From Magnetococcales bacterium (lineage in GTDB: Bacteria > Pseudomonadota > Magnetococcia > Magnetococcales > Magnetaquicoccaceae), in the NCBI GenBank assembly GCA_015231915.1, contig JADGAR010000009.1, positions 24,758 to 88,757 of the forward strand: DNA of 64,000 bases, read 5' to 3'. Each line of letters begins with the position of its first letter. Positions within the stretch are counted from its first letter, which is position 1. Below are positions 36,366 through 44,483 of this stretch, piece after piece. The notes beneath the pieces are model-generated. The model saw only the letters and a list, made by a program, of their open reading frames with translations, ran no database searches and was not told the DNA's origin. Made by a program: the position numbers and the translations under genes.

Positions 36366-36611
36366 ATGAACACCACCTTCGACCCTGCCGCCAACTGCTC
36401 GCGACCCGTGGAACCGGTCGCCGGTGCGCATGCCGTGCCGCCGGCGCGCATTCCCTGGCTGCCCCCCGCCCCTGCCGGGAACCTGCGGGGGGTGCGGGAA
36501 TTCTACCGGCTCCTCGCGGAGGTGGACGCGCAGCGACTGGCGGCGATGACCGCGCGGCTGGGCAAAACCCTCTCCCGCCGCCCGCGCTCCACCGCCGCCC
36601 TCGATCAGTGA
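36366..36611 (+). CDS. Small hypothetical protein
   Basis: 81 residues from ATG 36366. Pro/Ala-rich first half, then a likely helix (REFYRLLAEVDAQRLAAMTARLGKTL). No motif, no signal peptide. It ends across the stop of the convergent DUF411 gene (seven-base overlap). Codon use fits the genome, but short length and weak ribosome-binding site make it only a candidate. Confidence 0.35.
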   Translation: MNTTFDPAANCSRPVEPVAGAHAVPPARIPWLPPAPAGNLRGVREFYRLLAEVDAQRLAAMTARLGKTLSRRPRSTAALDQ

Positions 36612-37066
36612 CGGGCGAACGTCCGGGTCTTGCCGTCCGGCGTGAATGCGATCACCTCGTAGGGGTCGGGCTTTTGTCCCGGCACTTCCATACCCGGCGA
36701 CCCCACCGGCATTCCCGGCACGGCGATACCCAGCACGGCGGGTTTTTCCGCCAACAGACGCCGCACATCCCCAGCCGGGACATGCCCCTCGACCAGATAG
36801 CCCCCGATCTGAGCCGTGTGGCAGGATTCCATGGCGGCAGGCAACCCGAGCTGCCGTTTTTTGGCCGACATGTCCTCCACGTCGTGGGCCTCCACGCGGA
36901 ATCCGTGCGCTTCCAGATGTTTCACCCACTCCTTGCAGCAACCGCAGGTGCGGGATTTCCAGACCACCGCCAGTTCCTGACCCTCGGCAGGACGGAGCGC
37001 GACCCCCCCGATCACCGCCAGACCCGCCAGAGCCACCAACGCCCATCGCCTTGACCGTTCACCCAT
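36605..37066 (-). CDS. DUF411 periplasmic metal-binding protein
   Basis: 153 residues: signal peptide (ALVALAGLAVIGGVALRPAEG), then a compact DUF411 domain with the diagnostic CGCCKEWVKHLEAHGF, KRQLGLPAAMESCHTAQIGGYLVEGHVPAGDV and AVPGMPVGSPGME. The conserved CxCC and SCHTA cysteines and histidines are thought to bind copper, and family members occur in copper-resistance loci. It is 20 bp downstream of the Met/His-rich gene on the same strand, forming a small metal cassette with the Spy-like protein. Metal specificity is inference. Confidence 0.88.
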   Translation of the reverse strand: MGERSRRWALVALAGLAVIGGVALRPAEGQELAVVWKSRTCGCCKEWVKHLEAHGFRVEAHDVEDMSAKKRQLGLPAAMESCHTAQIGGYLVEGHVPAGDVRRLLAEKPAVLGIAVPGMPVGSPGMEVPGQKPDPYEVIAFTPDGKTRTFARH

Positions 37067-37086
37067 CGCTCATTCTCCCGCGCGCC

Positions 37087-37647
37087 TCATTTGACCGTCA
37101 TGGCCTGCGCATGCCCATCCATCTCGGCCAGCAGATCGATCAGCATTTGCAGGTGAGCGCGCATCATGTCGTGATGCCCGGCCATGTCCCCCATCATTTC
37201 GGGATTCATCATCCCCTTGCCGGCGTCATGCCCTTGCTCCTTGGCGCCCTTTTCCATGGCCGGTTTGTGGTGTTGATCCATCATGTCCAGCATCTGTTCC
37301 ATACGCGTGCGGACCCCCTGCGCCACCTTGCCCAACTCCGCGCCATGCTCGGCCATCCGTTTGGCGCGCTCCTCGCCAGGGGGCATGCCCCGAATGGTTT
37401 CCCGCATGCCACGCATGGCTTCCAGACGCTTGCGGGCCTCGCTCATCTCCTCCTTCATCTTCTCCATGCGCACCGACATCTTGGCCATCTTGCCCTCCAT
37501 CTGGTCCCGATGGGAGGCGGCGGGCGCCGCAGCGGCGGCGGGCGGCGACTTGTGATCCCCATGTTCGTGCTTCTCGTCGGCCAGCGCAAATGACGTTTGC
37601 AACGCCATGCACAAAAAAAGCGCCCCGGACAATCCGATTTTTTTCAT
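37087..37647 (-). CDS. Secreted Met/His-rich protein
   Basis: 186 residues with a signal peptide ending near residue 24 (MALQTSFALADE). The mature part is helical and carries HEHGDHK plus an unusual number of methionines (KMAKMSVRMEKMKEEM, MMDQHHK, MMNPEMMGDMAGHHDMM), as in periplasmic copper-handling proteins. No named family is certain. It lies between the Spy-like gene and DUF411. ATG 37647 gives the better signal peptide; the 37665 start adds six residues. Copper or silver binding is inferred from composition. Confidence 0.78.
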   Translation of the reverse strand: MKKIGLSGALFLCMALQTSFALADEKHEHGDHKSPPAAAAAPAASHRDQMEGKMAKMSVRMEKMKEEMSEARKRLEAMRGMRETIRGMPPGEERAKRMAEHGAELGKVAQGVRTRMEQMLDMMDQHHKPAMEKGAKEQGHDAGKGMMNPEMMGDMAGHHDMMRAHLQMLIDLLAEMDGHAQAMTVK

Positions 37648-37759
37648 TCCATGAACCCCTGGCAAAAAATGTGGACGGAAGCCGTGACATTAACACGAAT
37701 CCGGCTGGCTCGCCAACCGGATTCGCTTCTCATCCGCAATCGGATGCAAACAGGGGGGG

Positions 37760-38275
37760 TCAGCCGCGACAATGGCGCCAATGGCGCTGAGGATGCCAGC
37801 CGTTGCGCTCCATGAACCCCGGCCCCGGACAGGACCAGGCCGCCCCCCGGTCGGCTGCCGAACGTTGCGCATCGCTCAATTGGCTGCGCAGGGTCTGGTA
37901 GGCCTCCAGGACCGCCTTTTTCCCGGCGAGCATGCGTTCCATGAACGCCAGATGCGTTGCCTCCCGATCGGTTGGCGATTGCGTCATGCTCCCCCACATG
38001 GCCGCGTGTTTTTCGGCACGGAGGTTGGTCAGCGACTGGACCGCCTGTTCATATGCCTGCCAGGCCTTCTCCTGTTCCGGCGTGATGCCCAGACGGGTCT
38101 TGAGGTCGGAGGCATACGGCGCGCACCCCACGGGTGCGCCTGGCATCCAGCCGCCTCCCATGCCCGGTCCCATCCCCATGCCATGGGCGAACCCCTCCCC
38201 TGCCCAGGACAGGCCCAGTGCCAAGGCCAGCGCCGCGACCAGACGCGGCATGCGTGCGTGCAATGATCCGTTCAT
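37760..38275 (-). CDS. Spy/CpxP-like periplasmic protein
   Basis: 171 residues. Signal peptide (RLVAALALALGLSWAGEGFA), a Gly/Met-rich stretch, and an LTxxQ-family helix pattern: LKTRLGITPEQEKAWQAYEQAV, then a second helical half. Spy and CpxP are envelope-stress chaperones/sensors; the pattern fits but identity is moderate. It is divergently paired with an OmpR-type regulator and kinase, the same arrangement as cpxP with cpxRA in enterics. ATG 38275 taken; an in-frame ATG at 38287 is possible. Confidence 0.8.
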   Translation of the reverse strand: MNGSLHARMPRLVAALALALGLSWAGEGFAHGMGMGPGMGGGWMPGAPVGCAPYASDLKTRLGITPEQEKAWQAYEQAVQSLTNLRAEKHAAMWGSMTQSPTDREATHLAFMERMLAGKKAVLEAYQTLRSQLSDAQRSAADRGAAWSCPGPGFMERNGWHPQRHWRHCRG

Positions 38276-38340
38276 GTTTTCCTCCATTGGTTGTGCGCAA
38301 GTTGTGCCTGGCTCTCAATTTATGGATAAAATAATGCACT

Positions 38341-38360
38341 GTAAAGCATTTTATTGTAAA
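38341..38360. promoter_or_regulatory. GTAAA direct repeats in divergent promoter region
   Basis: Two GTAAA copies at 38341-38345 and 38356-38360, one and a half helical turns apart, in the A+T-rich gap between the Spy-like gene and the response regulator. CpxR sites are GTAAA repeats, usually with a shorter spacer, so this is a candidate box only. On the minus strand the same bases read TTTACA, which could serve as -35. A second direct repeat (ATCCGTCAC and ATCCGTGTCAC) lies at 38413-38432. Confidence 0.4.
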
Positions 38361-38530
38361 AAGTTTGCGATAACGACCTGTTTTTTGTCATATTCAACTC
38401 ACAAAATCCGCCATCCGTCACATCCGTGTCACAATCCCGGACTTGACCGACAGGAACCAGGCTTGTTAAGCTGTCCTGGCCTCTTGCTGATTTTTTACCT
38501 ATTATCAATCAATTGAAACTGGGGAAAAAC

Positions 38531-39262
38531 ATGCCGGAAACGGATCGGGTCCTGGTGGTGGAAGACGACACCGAGACCAGGGAACTCCTGCGGGAATACC
38601 TGGAAGGAAACGGCTGCCAGGTGCGGGCCGTGGCCGACGGCCCGGCCATGTGGGCCGCCCTGCAAGGCGACAATGCCATCGACATCATCATCCTGGACCT
38701 GATGCTGCCCGGCGAGAACGGCCTGGCGCTGTGCAAACGACTGAGCCTGGAACCCGCAACGGCGGACATTCCGGTGATCATGCTCACCGCCCGGCACGAC
38801 GAAACCGACCGCATCGTCGGCCTGGAGATGGGAGCCGATGATTATCTGGGAAAACCCTTCAGCCCTCGGGAACTGCTGGCGCGCATCCACAGCGTTCTGC
38901 GCCGCGCCCGCGCCATGCCGCGCTCCAGCCGGCCACGGGAGATCCGGGAATACCGCTTCTCCGGCTGGACCCTGGAGGTCAGGGCACAGCAACTGACCTC
39001 ACCGGACGGGGTGGACGTGACCTTGACCACCGGGGAGTTCATCATGCTGCTGGCCTTTTTGCGCCACCCCAACGAGGTGCTGAACCGCGACCGCATCATG
39101 GAGGCCTACCGCAACCGGGAATCCTCCATTTTCGAACGCAGCATCGACGTGCAGGTGGGACGGGTCAGACGACGCCTCGGCGAGGATCCCAGAGAGCCGC
39201 GCATCATCCGCACGGTCTGGGGCAAGGGCTACATGCTGACGGGTCCGGTGGAGGAGCGATGA
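38531..39262 (+). CDS. OmpR-family response regulator
   Basis: 243 residues: receiver (acidic pair in VVEDDTE, phosphoacceptor D56 in IILDLMLPG, Lys in GKPFSPREL) and a winged-helix DNA-binding domain (LTTGEFIMLLAFLRHPNEVLNRDRIM, RSIDVQVGRVRRRLGED, IRTVWGKGYML). ATG 38531 has GGGGA six bases upstream. It overlaps its kinase by ATGA and is divergent from the Spy-like and metal-cassette genes, which are its likely targets. Confidence 0.93.
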   Translation: MPETDRVLVVEDDTETRELLREYLEGNGCQVRAVADGPAMWAALQGDNAIDIIILDLMLPGENGLALCKRLSLEPATADIPVIMLTARHDETDRIVGLEMGADDYLGKPFSPRELLARIHSVLRRARAMPRSSRPREIREYRFSGWTLEVRAQQLTSPDGVDVTLTTGEFIMLLAFLRHPNEVLNRDRIMEAYRNRESSIFERSIDVQVGRVRRRLGEDPREPRIIRTVWGKGYMLTGPVEER

Positions 39263-40734
39263 GCCGCTGGCGCCCCCCCTGGCCCCGTTCCCTGACGGGA
39301 CAACTGGCATGGATCCTCTTCGCGGGGGTGACGCTGGCGCTGCTGGCCAGCGCGGCGATCCATCTGCACGACCGGACGAGCGCCCTCTCCAACGTGGGCG
39401 GACTCCAGACCGCGTACCGGCTGGCGGCCATCGTGCGGGTGCTCGACCCGCTGCCACGCGCCGAGCGGGAAAAGATCATCGCCATCCTGGACTCCCCCTG
39501 GCAGTACGTCCACTTGCTGGCGCAAGCCCCGGACACGAAGGAAATGCCGGCCCAGGATGAGCGGGCCGCGTTCGTCCAGGGGGTGCTGAAACGGTTCCTC
39601 GGAGACGGTCGGCCTCTCCAGGTGGCGGTGACGGACCTCCGGGACGAGGCCTTTCCTCCGGACGAGCGTTGGAGAACGCCGCCGTTCCCCCATGCGGGGC
39701 GGGCCGGTCCTCCGCATCATTGGCGCCGCGGATGGGGGATGGCCGCACGCTATCCGACGGGCATCTCCTTCGTGGCGCGGGTCCGTCTGGCGGACGGGAG
39801 CTGGGCGGAATTCCACAATCACCTGCCGGAAGAGGTGTTCACCTGGCCGTGGCATCTGCTGTGGTCGCTGCTCATTCTCTTCATCGTGGTATTCGCCCTG
39901 GCCGCCCTGGCCTCGCGACTGGTGACCCGCCCCCTGGCCCGGCTGGCCGAAGCGGCCCGCACCCTGGGCGGGGATGTGCGGCGCCCGCCCCTGGAGGAGT
40001 TCGGCACCATCGAGGTCCGCCAGGTGGTGCGGGCGTTCAACGCCATGCAGGCGCGCCTGGTCCGCCACCTCCAGGAGCGCTCCCACATTCTGGCCGCCAT
40101 CTCTCACGATTTGCGCACGCCCCTGACCCGGATGCGCCTGCGGGTGGAGATGATGCCGGAGGGCACGGGACGCGACGCCTTGCTGGCCAACCTGACGGAA
40201 ATGGAGGGCATGACCAACGCCGCGCTGGACTACATCCAGGGCATGGAAGGCATGGAGGAAAAACGCCTTGTGGACATCCCCTCCCTGTTGGAGGAGCTGG
40301 CGGGGATCTGTCAGGAGCTGGGCCAGGAGGTGGAGGCGACCTGCGAGGTGACAGAGCCGTTTCCACTGATGCGCAAGGGCTTCAAGCGTTGCCTGGTCAA
40401 CCTGATCGACAACGCCGTCAAGTACGGGAAGCGCGCCAGGGTGCGGGCCAGTCTGCACGGTGACCGGCTGGTGGTGACCATCGCCGACGACGGCCCCGGC
40501 ATCCCGGAGGCGGAGATGGCCCGCATGCTGGCGCCGTTCGTCCGCATGGAGGATTCCCGCAACCGTCTCACCGGCGGGGCTGGTCTGGGTCTCTCCATTG
40601 CCCACAACATCGTCCGCGCCCATCAGGGCGAGCTGACCTTGCGCAACCGGCCAGAGGGGGGCCTGGAGGTCACCGTCACCATTCCGCGAGGAAGCGCATC
40701 GGACAACACATATCACTTGCCATTCGCGTCCTGA
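39259..40734 (+). CDS. EnvZ-type sensor histidine kinase
   Basis: 491 residues. TM1 (about 16-36), periplasmic sensor (37-195) with a His/Pro/Trp-rich patch (PPFPHAGRAGPPHHWRRGW) that could bind metal, TM2 (198-220), HAMP, HisKA with H283 in AAISHDLRTPL and HATPase_c (NLIDNAVKYG, DDGPGIP, GAGLGLSI). Partner of the upstream OmpR-type regulator. Ligand not known; gene context points to envelope stress or metal. Confidence 0.92.
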   Translation: MSRWRPPWPRSLTGQLAWILFAGVTLALLASAAIHLHDRTSALSNVGGLQTAYRLAAIVRVLDPLPRAEREKIIAILDSPWQYVHLLAQAPDTKEMPAQDERAAFVQGVLKRFLGDGRPLQVAVTDLRDEAFPPDERWRTPPFPHAGRAGPPHHWRRGWGMAARYPTGISFVARVRLADGSWAEFHNHLPEEVFTWPWHLLWSLLILFIVVFALAALASRLVTRPLARLAEAARTLGGDVRRPPLEEFGTIEVRQVVRAFNAMQARLVRHLQERSHILAAISHDLRTPLTRMRLRVEMMPEGTGRDALLANLTEMEGMTNAALDYIQGMEGMEEKRLVDIPSLLEELAGICQELGQEVEATCEVTEPFPLMRKGFKRCLVNLIDNAVKYGKRARVRASLHGDRLVVTIADDGPGIPEAEMARMLAPFVRMEDSRNRLTGGAGLGLSIAHNIVRAHQGELTLRNRPEGGLEVTVTIPRGSASDNTYHLPFAS

Positions 40735-40795
40735 CGCGACACAATCATCCTTACCTCACATGACCATTCTCTGTTCACCAGCCAGGAGAACCGCG

Positions 40796-41695
40796 ATGCA
40801 ACCCCATCCCCTGCTTCTCCCCAGCCTGCTGCTCGCCATGCTTCTGCTCACGGCCTCCCACGGCGATGCCGCATCCCCAGACCACTTCGATCAGATGTAT
40901 CGTCAAGTCCGCATGGACGCGGAACAGGGGGATGCCGCCGCACAGAACAACCTCGCCCTGCTCTACTACAACGGCAAGGGGATCAACCGTGACCTGGAGG
41001 CGGCGCGCAAATGGTTCCAGAAGGCGGCGGATCAAGGCAACGCGGTCGCCCAACACAACCTCGGCCTGATGTACGAGCAGGGCCAGGGGGGGCCACGGGA
41101 TGCCAATGAGGCCGTCCGCTGGCTGCGTCAGGCCGCCGAACAGGGGTACGTCAAGTCCTATTTCCATCTGGCGATGCTCTACAAGAAGGGCCAGGGCGTG
41201 CCGCAGGACTACCAGGAGGCGCTGCGCTGGCTGCGCAAGGCCGCCGCAACCGGCGACGGCGAGGCGAAGAGCAATCTGGGACTGATGCACGAACAGGGCC
41301 TCGGGGTTCCGCAATCCTTCCCGGATGCCCTCCGCTGGTACCAGGACGCCGCGCAAGACGGCAACGCCGTGGCCATGAACAACCTGGGCCTGCTCCACGA
41401 ACGGGGACGCGGGGTGCTCCAGGACTACAAGGAGGCGGAAACCTGGTTCCGCAAGGCCGCCGAACTGGGACTGGCCGCCGGCCAGTTCAACCTCGGCATG
41501 ATGTTTCGCCACGGCCACGGGGTGGGACAGGACAACGTCGCGGCCTACATGTGGCTCAACCTGGCCGCCGCGCAGGGGGACGAAAACGCCATCCGGGAAC
41601 GGGACAGCCTGGCGGGCCGCATGAACCAGGCCGAACTCGCCCGCGCCCAGGAACTCGCACGGGCCTGGAAACCGCGTTCGGAAGTCGCATTCTGA
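40796..41695 (+). CDS. Secreted Sel1-repeat protein
   Basis: 299 residues with signal peptide (LLLPSLLLAMLLLTASHGDA) and about seven Sel1-like repeats (each near 36 residues, pattern A-x-x-G-x-x-x-A-x-x-N-L-G-x-M-x-x-x-G-x-G-V). Such solenoids usually scaffold protein complexes. AGGAGA precedes ATG 40796. It follows the two-component kinase by 61 bp on the same strand. No enzymatic motif. Confidence 0.9.
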   Translation: MQPHPLLLPSLLLAMLLLTASHGDAASPDHFDQMYRQVRMDAEQGDAAAQNNLALLYYNGKGINRDLEAARKWFQKAADQGNAVAQHNLGLMYEQGQGGPRDANEAVRWLRQAAEQGYVKSYFHLAMLYKKGQGVPQDYQEALRWLRKAAATGDGEAKSNLGLMHEQGLGVPQSFPDALRWYQDAAQDGNAVAMNNLGLLHERGRGVLQDYKEAETWFRKAAELGLAAGQFNLGMMFRHGHGVGQDNVAAYMWLNLAAAQGDENAIRERDSLAGRMNQAELARAQELARAWKPRSEVAF

Positions 41696-41790
41696 GCGCG
41701 GGTAACAATCTGTTCATAAGGTTTGCATCAGGGCAAAAACACATGTATCCTGCACCGATTGCATGTTCCCCTGAGCGCCGGAGGTCCGCC

Positions 41791-42279
41791 ATGTCCGCAT
41801 TGTTTCGTTCGCTTCGCCTGCTGGCGGTCGTTGTACCGCTCTTTGGTTTCACCCAGACCGCCTGGTCCGCCCTCGATCATGACCAGCACGGCGATCAGAC
41901 GAAAGCCGCCACCCGCCTGACCTTGAACCAGGGCAAACCCTGGGCGACCGATCCCCCACTGCGCAAAGGCATGGAACTCATCCAGCACAATATCCAGGAG
42001 GCCCTGCCCCGCATTCATGCCGGCACCCAGAAGCCCAAACAGTATACGGCCCTGGCCCACAAGCTCCACGGGCACGTCGATCGGATCATCAAGCAGTGCA
42101 AACTCTCCCCGGAAGCCGACGCCCAATTGCACATCGTGCTCGGCGAGATCATTCAGGGCGCGGTGGCCATGCAGGATTCGGTGCTCCAGGCCTCTGGAGC
42201 GGCCAAGGTGGTGCATGCCCTGGACCTGTACGGTCGCCACTTCGACCATCCCGGCTGGGTCCCCATCCCCATGGAATAA
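41791..42279 (+). CDS. DnrO-like periplasmic protein
   Basis: 162 residues. Signal peptide (LLAVVVPLFGFTQTAWS), His-containing N-terminus (LDHDQHGDQ), then the pattern of a family often annotated DnrO: TLNQGKPWATDPPLRKGMELI, LHGHVDRIIKQCKLSPEADAQLHIVLGEI and YGRHFDHPGW. Function unknown; family members often neighbour metal or stress genes. Strong GGAGG before ATG 41791. Confidence 0.78.
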   Translation: MSALFRSLRLLAVVVPLFGFTQTAWSALDHDQHGDQTKAATRLTLNQGKPWATDPPLRKGMELIQHNIQEALPRIHAGTQKPKQYTALAHKLHGHVDRIIKQCKLSPEADAQLHIVLGEIIQGAVAMQDSVLQASGAAKVVHALDLYGRHFDHPGWVPIPME

Positions 42280-42343
42280 TATAGATGGCATAACAATTGC
42301 TTAAACCCCATGCGATCAATCGGCATCGATGGCACGGGACAAC

Positions 42344-43156
42344 ATGACCACACAACCAATAAAATGCCTGCTCTGGCGGAACGCACTGCTCCTCGCGGTG
42401 GCCGCGCTGCCCGCCTGCATGCCCGCTCCAACTGGCCGGGCACCTGTCGACCTTTATCCGCCCACGGAGATGAGCGTCACACTGGAACACCCCGCCTCCC
42501 CTCCCCCGCCCCAGTTCCGTGAAAACGAACTGGCCAAACAGCCGGGCGAGGTCGTGCGCACCGTGCGCATCTACCACCACGCGGTTCGCACCCGCATGGC
42601 CGCAGCCTTCGAATCCGCCGGTCTCCCCTTCCCCCCTCCCCGCCTGGCCCTGCTCGCCTTCAAGCAGGAACGCCGCCTGGAACTGTGGGGCGCAGAACCC
42701 GGTAAATCCCCGCGCTGGATCAAGAACTATCCCTTCACCGCCTTCAGCGGGGAACTCGGCCCCAAACGCAAACAGGGCGACCGCCAGATTCCAGAAGGGA
42801 TCTATCGTATCACTTTTCTTAATCCGGAGAGTTCCTACCACCTCTCCATGAAGCTGGACTACCCCAACGAATACGACCGCGCCATGGCCATCGCCGACCG
42901 CCGCAAGGATCTGGGCGGCGACATCTTCATTCACGGGGACAGTTATTCGGTCGGCTGCATCGCCCTGGGCGACCGGGCCATCGAGGAACTGTTCGTCCTG
43001 ACCGCCCTGTCCGGACAGGAGAACATCCAGGTGATCATCTCCCCCTATGACCTGCGCCGGCACAAGGAGATCGAACCCGTGGCCCGCGTGCCCTGGACCA
43101 GGGAACTCTATGCCCGCATTCAGGACTCGCTGCTCTCCTTTCCGGGCGCCCGCTGA
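42344..43156 (+). CDS. L,D-transpeptidase-like lipoprotein (YkuD domain)
   Basis: 270 residues. Lipobox ALPAC (C25). The YkuD catalytic motif reads H197 and C205 in FIHGDSYSVGCIALG, matching HG-x(n)-S-x-G-C. These enzymes make 3-3 peptidoglycan crosslinks, attach Lpp-like proteins or cut those links (the YafK/DpaA group, which this resembles in length and spacing). GGGAC before ATG 42344; ATG 42329 is possible. The last 37 bases overlap the convergent kinase gene. Confidence 0.87.
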   Translation: MTTQPIKCLLWRNALLLAVAALPACMPAPTGRAPVDLYPPTEMSVTLEHPASPPPPQFRENELAKQPGEVVRTVRIYHHAVRTRMAAAFESAGLPFPPPRLALLAFKQERRLELWGAEPGKSPRWIKNYPFTAFSGELGPKRKQGDRQIPEGIYRITFLNPESSYHLSMKLDYPNEYDRAMAIADRRKDLGGDIFIHGDSYSVGCIALGDRAIEELFVLTALSGQENIQVIISPYDLRRHKEIEPVARVPWTRELYARIQDSLLSFPGAR

Positions 43157-44481
43157 CTCGCCGGAAACAGGACCACCACCCGGAACCCCCCCAGTTCCCC
43201 GGAGACCCCCAGTTCCAGTCTGCCCCCGTAATCCGCGACGATCTCCGCCACCACCGCCAGACCGATCCCCTGGCCGGCGGTCTCCGTGTCCGCGCGTTCG
43301 CCACGCTCAAGGATCCGCGCATGATGTTCCGGTGCGCAACCCGCACCGTCGTCTTCCACCTGGAGACGCCAGGCCTCGCCGCCCGTCACGGTCAGCACGA
43401 CCCGCTCCCTGGCCCATTTGCAGGCGTTGTCCAGCAGGTTGCCGGCCAACTCCAACAGGTCCTCCCGATCCATCCGCACGACAAGCTCCGGGGGCAGACG
43501 CACCTCGATCCCCAGCCCGCGTGCCCGATGCATCCGCCGCATTGCCTCCGCCAGGCCGGTCAACTCCCGCGTGGCATCCACATGCCGGGCCGGCCCCTGC
43601 CCACCGGAAAGCCGGACCTTCTTCAACTCCCGCGAGGTGATGGCGCGAATCCGTTCGACCTGCGCGACGCACTTGCCGCGCAACTCATGATGCGCCTCCA
43701 GTTCCCGGCTCTCGGCAAGCTGCATCAGGAGGGTCAAGGGGGTCTTGATGGCATGGGCCATGTTGCCGGCGGCCTGCCGGGAGCGTTCCAGCCGCGCCTG
43801 CAGGGTGGCCAGCAACCGGTTGATCGCCTCCAGAAAAGGGAGAATCTCCCCTGGCGCCCCAGCCAGAGACAGGGTTGCGACCTCGCCCCGTTCCAGACGC
43901 CGCACCTCCCCGCCGGCGGCATCCAGGGGCTGGAGGGCGCGCCGCAGCAACCGCCTCTGCAACACCAGCAGCAGGACGATGGCCACCAGCGAAATTCCGG
44001 CGAAGCCCACCTGCAGCATCCGCACATTCCGGTCGAAGTCGCTCATCTCCTCCGCCACGGCAATGAGAACCGGGGTATCCTGCTTGACATAACGCCTGAC
44101 CAGAATCAGCATGCTCCCGGAACGAGGCGCGTTGGCGGTGATCACCACCTCCCGGCCTTCCGGATCCTCCGGGAAGGTGAGATCGGCATCCCACAGGGAG
44201 CGGGAGCGCAGGACCGTGTCGCCAACCCGGATCCAGAAATAGTGGCCGGACCAGGGCCGGGCGTACATGGTCGCCACGCGGGCGGGATTGAGCTGCGGCC
44301 CGGTCGGATCCAGGGCGGCCAGCAGGCTCTCCGCGTCATGAACAAGACGGGATTCCACATAGGCCTGGGTGAGATGCCGGATGGTCAGGCTCGCCACCCC
44401 CCACTGGCAGGCCATCACCACCACCAGCGCCAGGGTCAGACCGAAGGCGAGGCGTTTTTGCAGGGAGGGAGCGGCGGACAC
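43120..44481 (-). CDS. Sensor histidine kinase of the cytochrome operon
   Basis: 453 residues from GTG 44481, two bases after the preceding stop. TM1 (about 10-30), a periplasmic domain (35-155), TM2 (157-177), HAMP, HisKA with H243 in MAHAIKTPL (PhoQ/QseC style) and HATPase_c (NLLDNACKWA, DDGAGCAP, GQGIGLAVV). The presumed partner is the OmpR-type regulator at 46792, from which it is separated by a reductase and a TPR gene, an unusual order. Redox or metal input is plausible from context. The longer frame to 45942 lies inside the previous gene. Confidence 0.9.
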   Translation of the reverse strand: MSAAPSLQKRLAFGLTLALVVVMACQWGVASLTIRHLTQAYVESRLVHDAESLLAALDPTGPQLNPARVATMYARPWSGHYFWIRVGDTVLRSRSLWDADLTFPEDPEGREVVITANAPRSGSMLILVRRYVKQDTPVLIAVAEEMSDFDRNVRMLQVGFAGISLVAIVLLLVLQRRLLRRALQPLDAAGGEVRRLERGEVATLSLAGAPGEILPFLEAINRLLATLQARLERSRQAAGNMAHAIKTPLTLLMQLAESRELEAHHELRGKCVAQVERIRAITSRELKKVRLSGGQGPARHVDATRELTGLAEAMRRMHRARGLGIEVRLPPELVVRMDREDLLELAGNLLDNACKWARERVVLTVTGGEAWRLQVEDDGAGCAPEHHARILERGERADTETAGQGIGLAVVAEIVADYGGRLELGVSGELGGFRVVVLFPASQRAPGKESSES

Positions 44482-44483
44482 GG

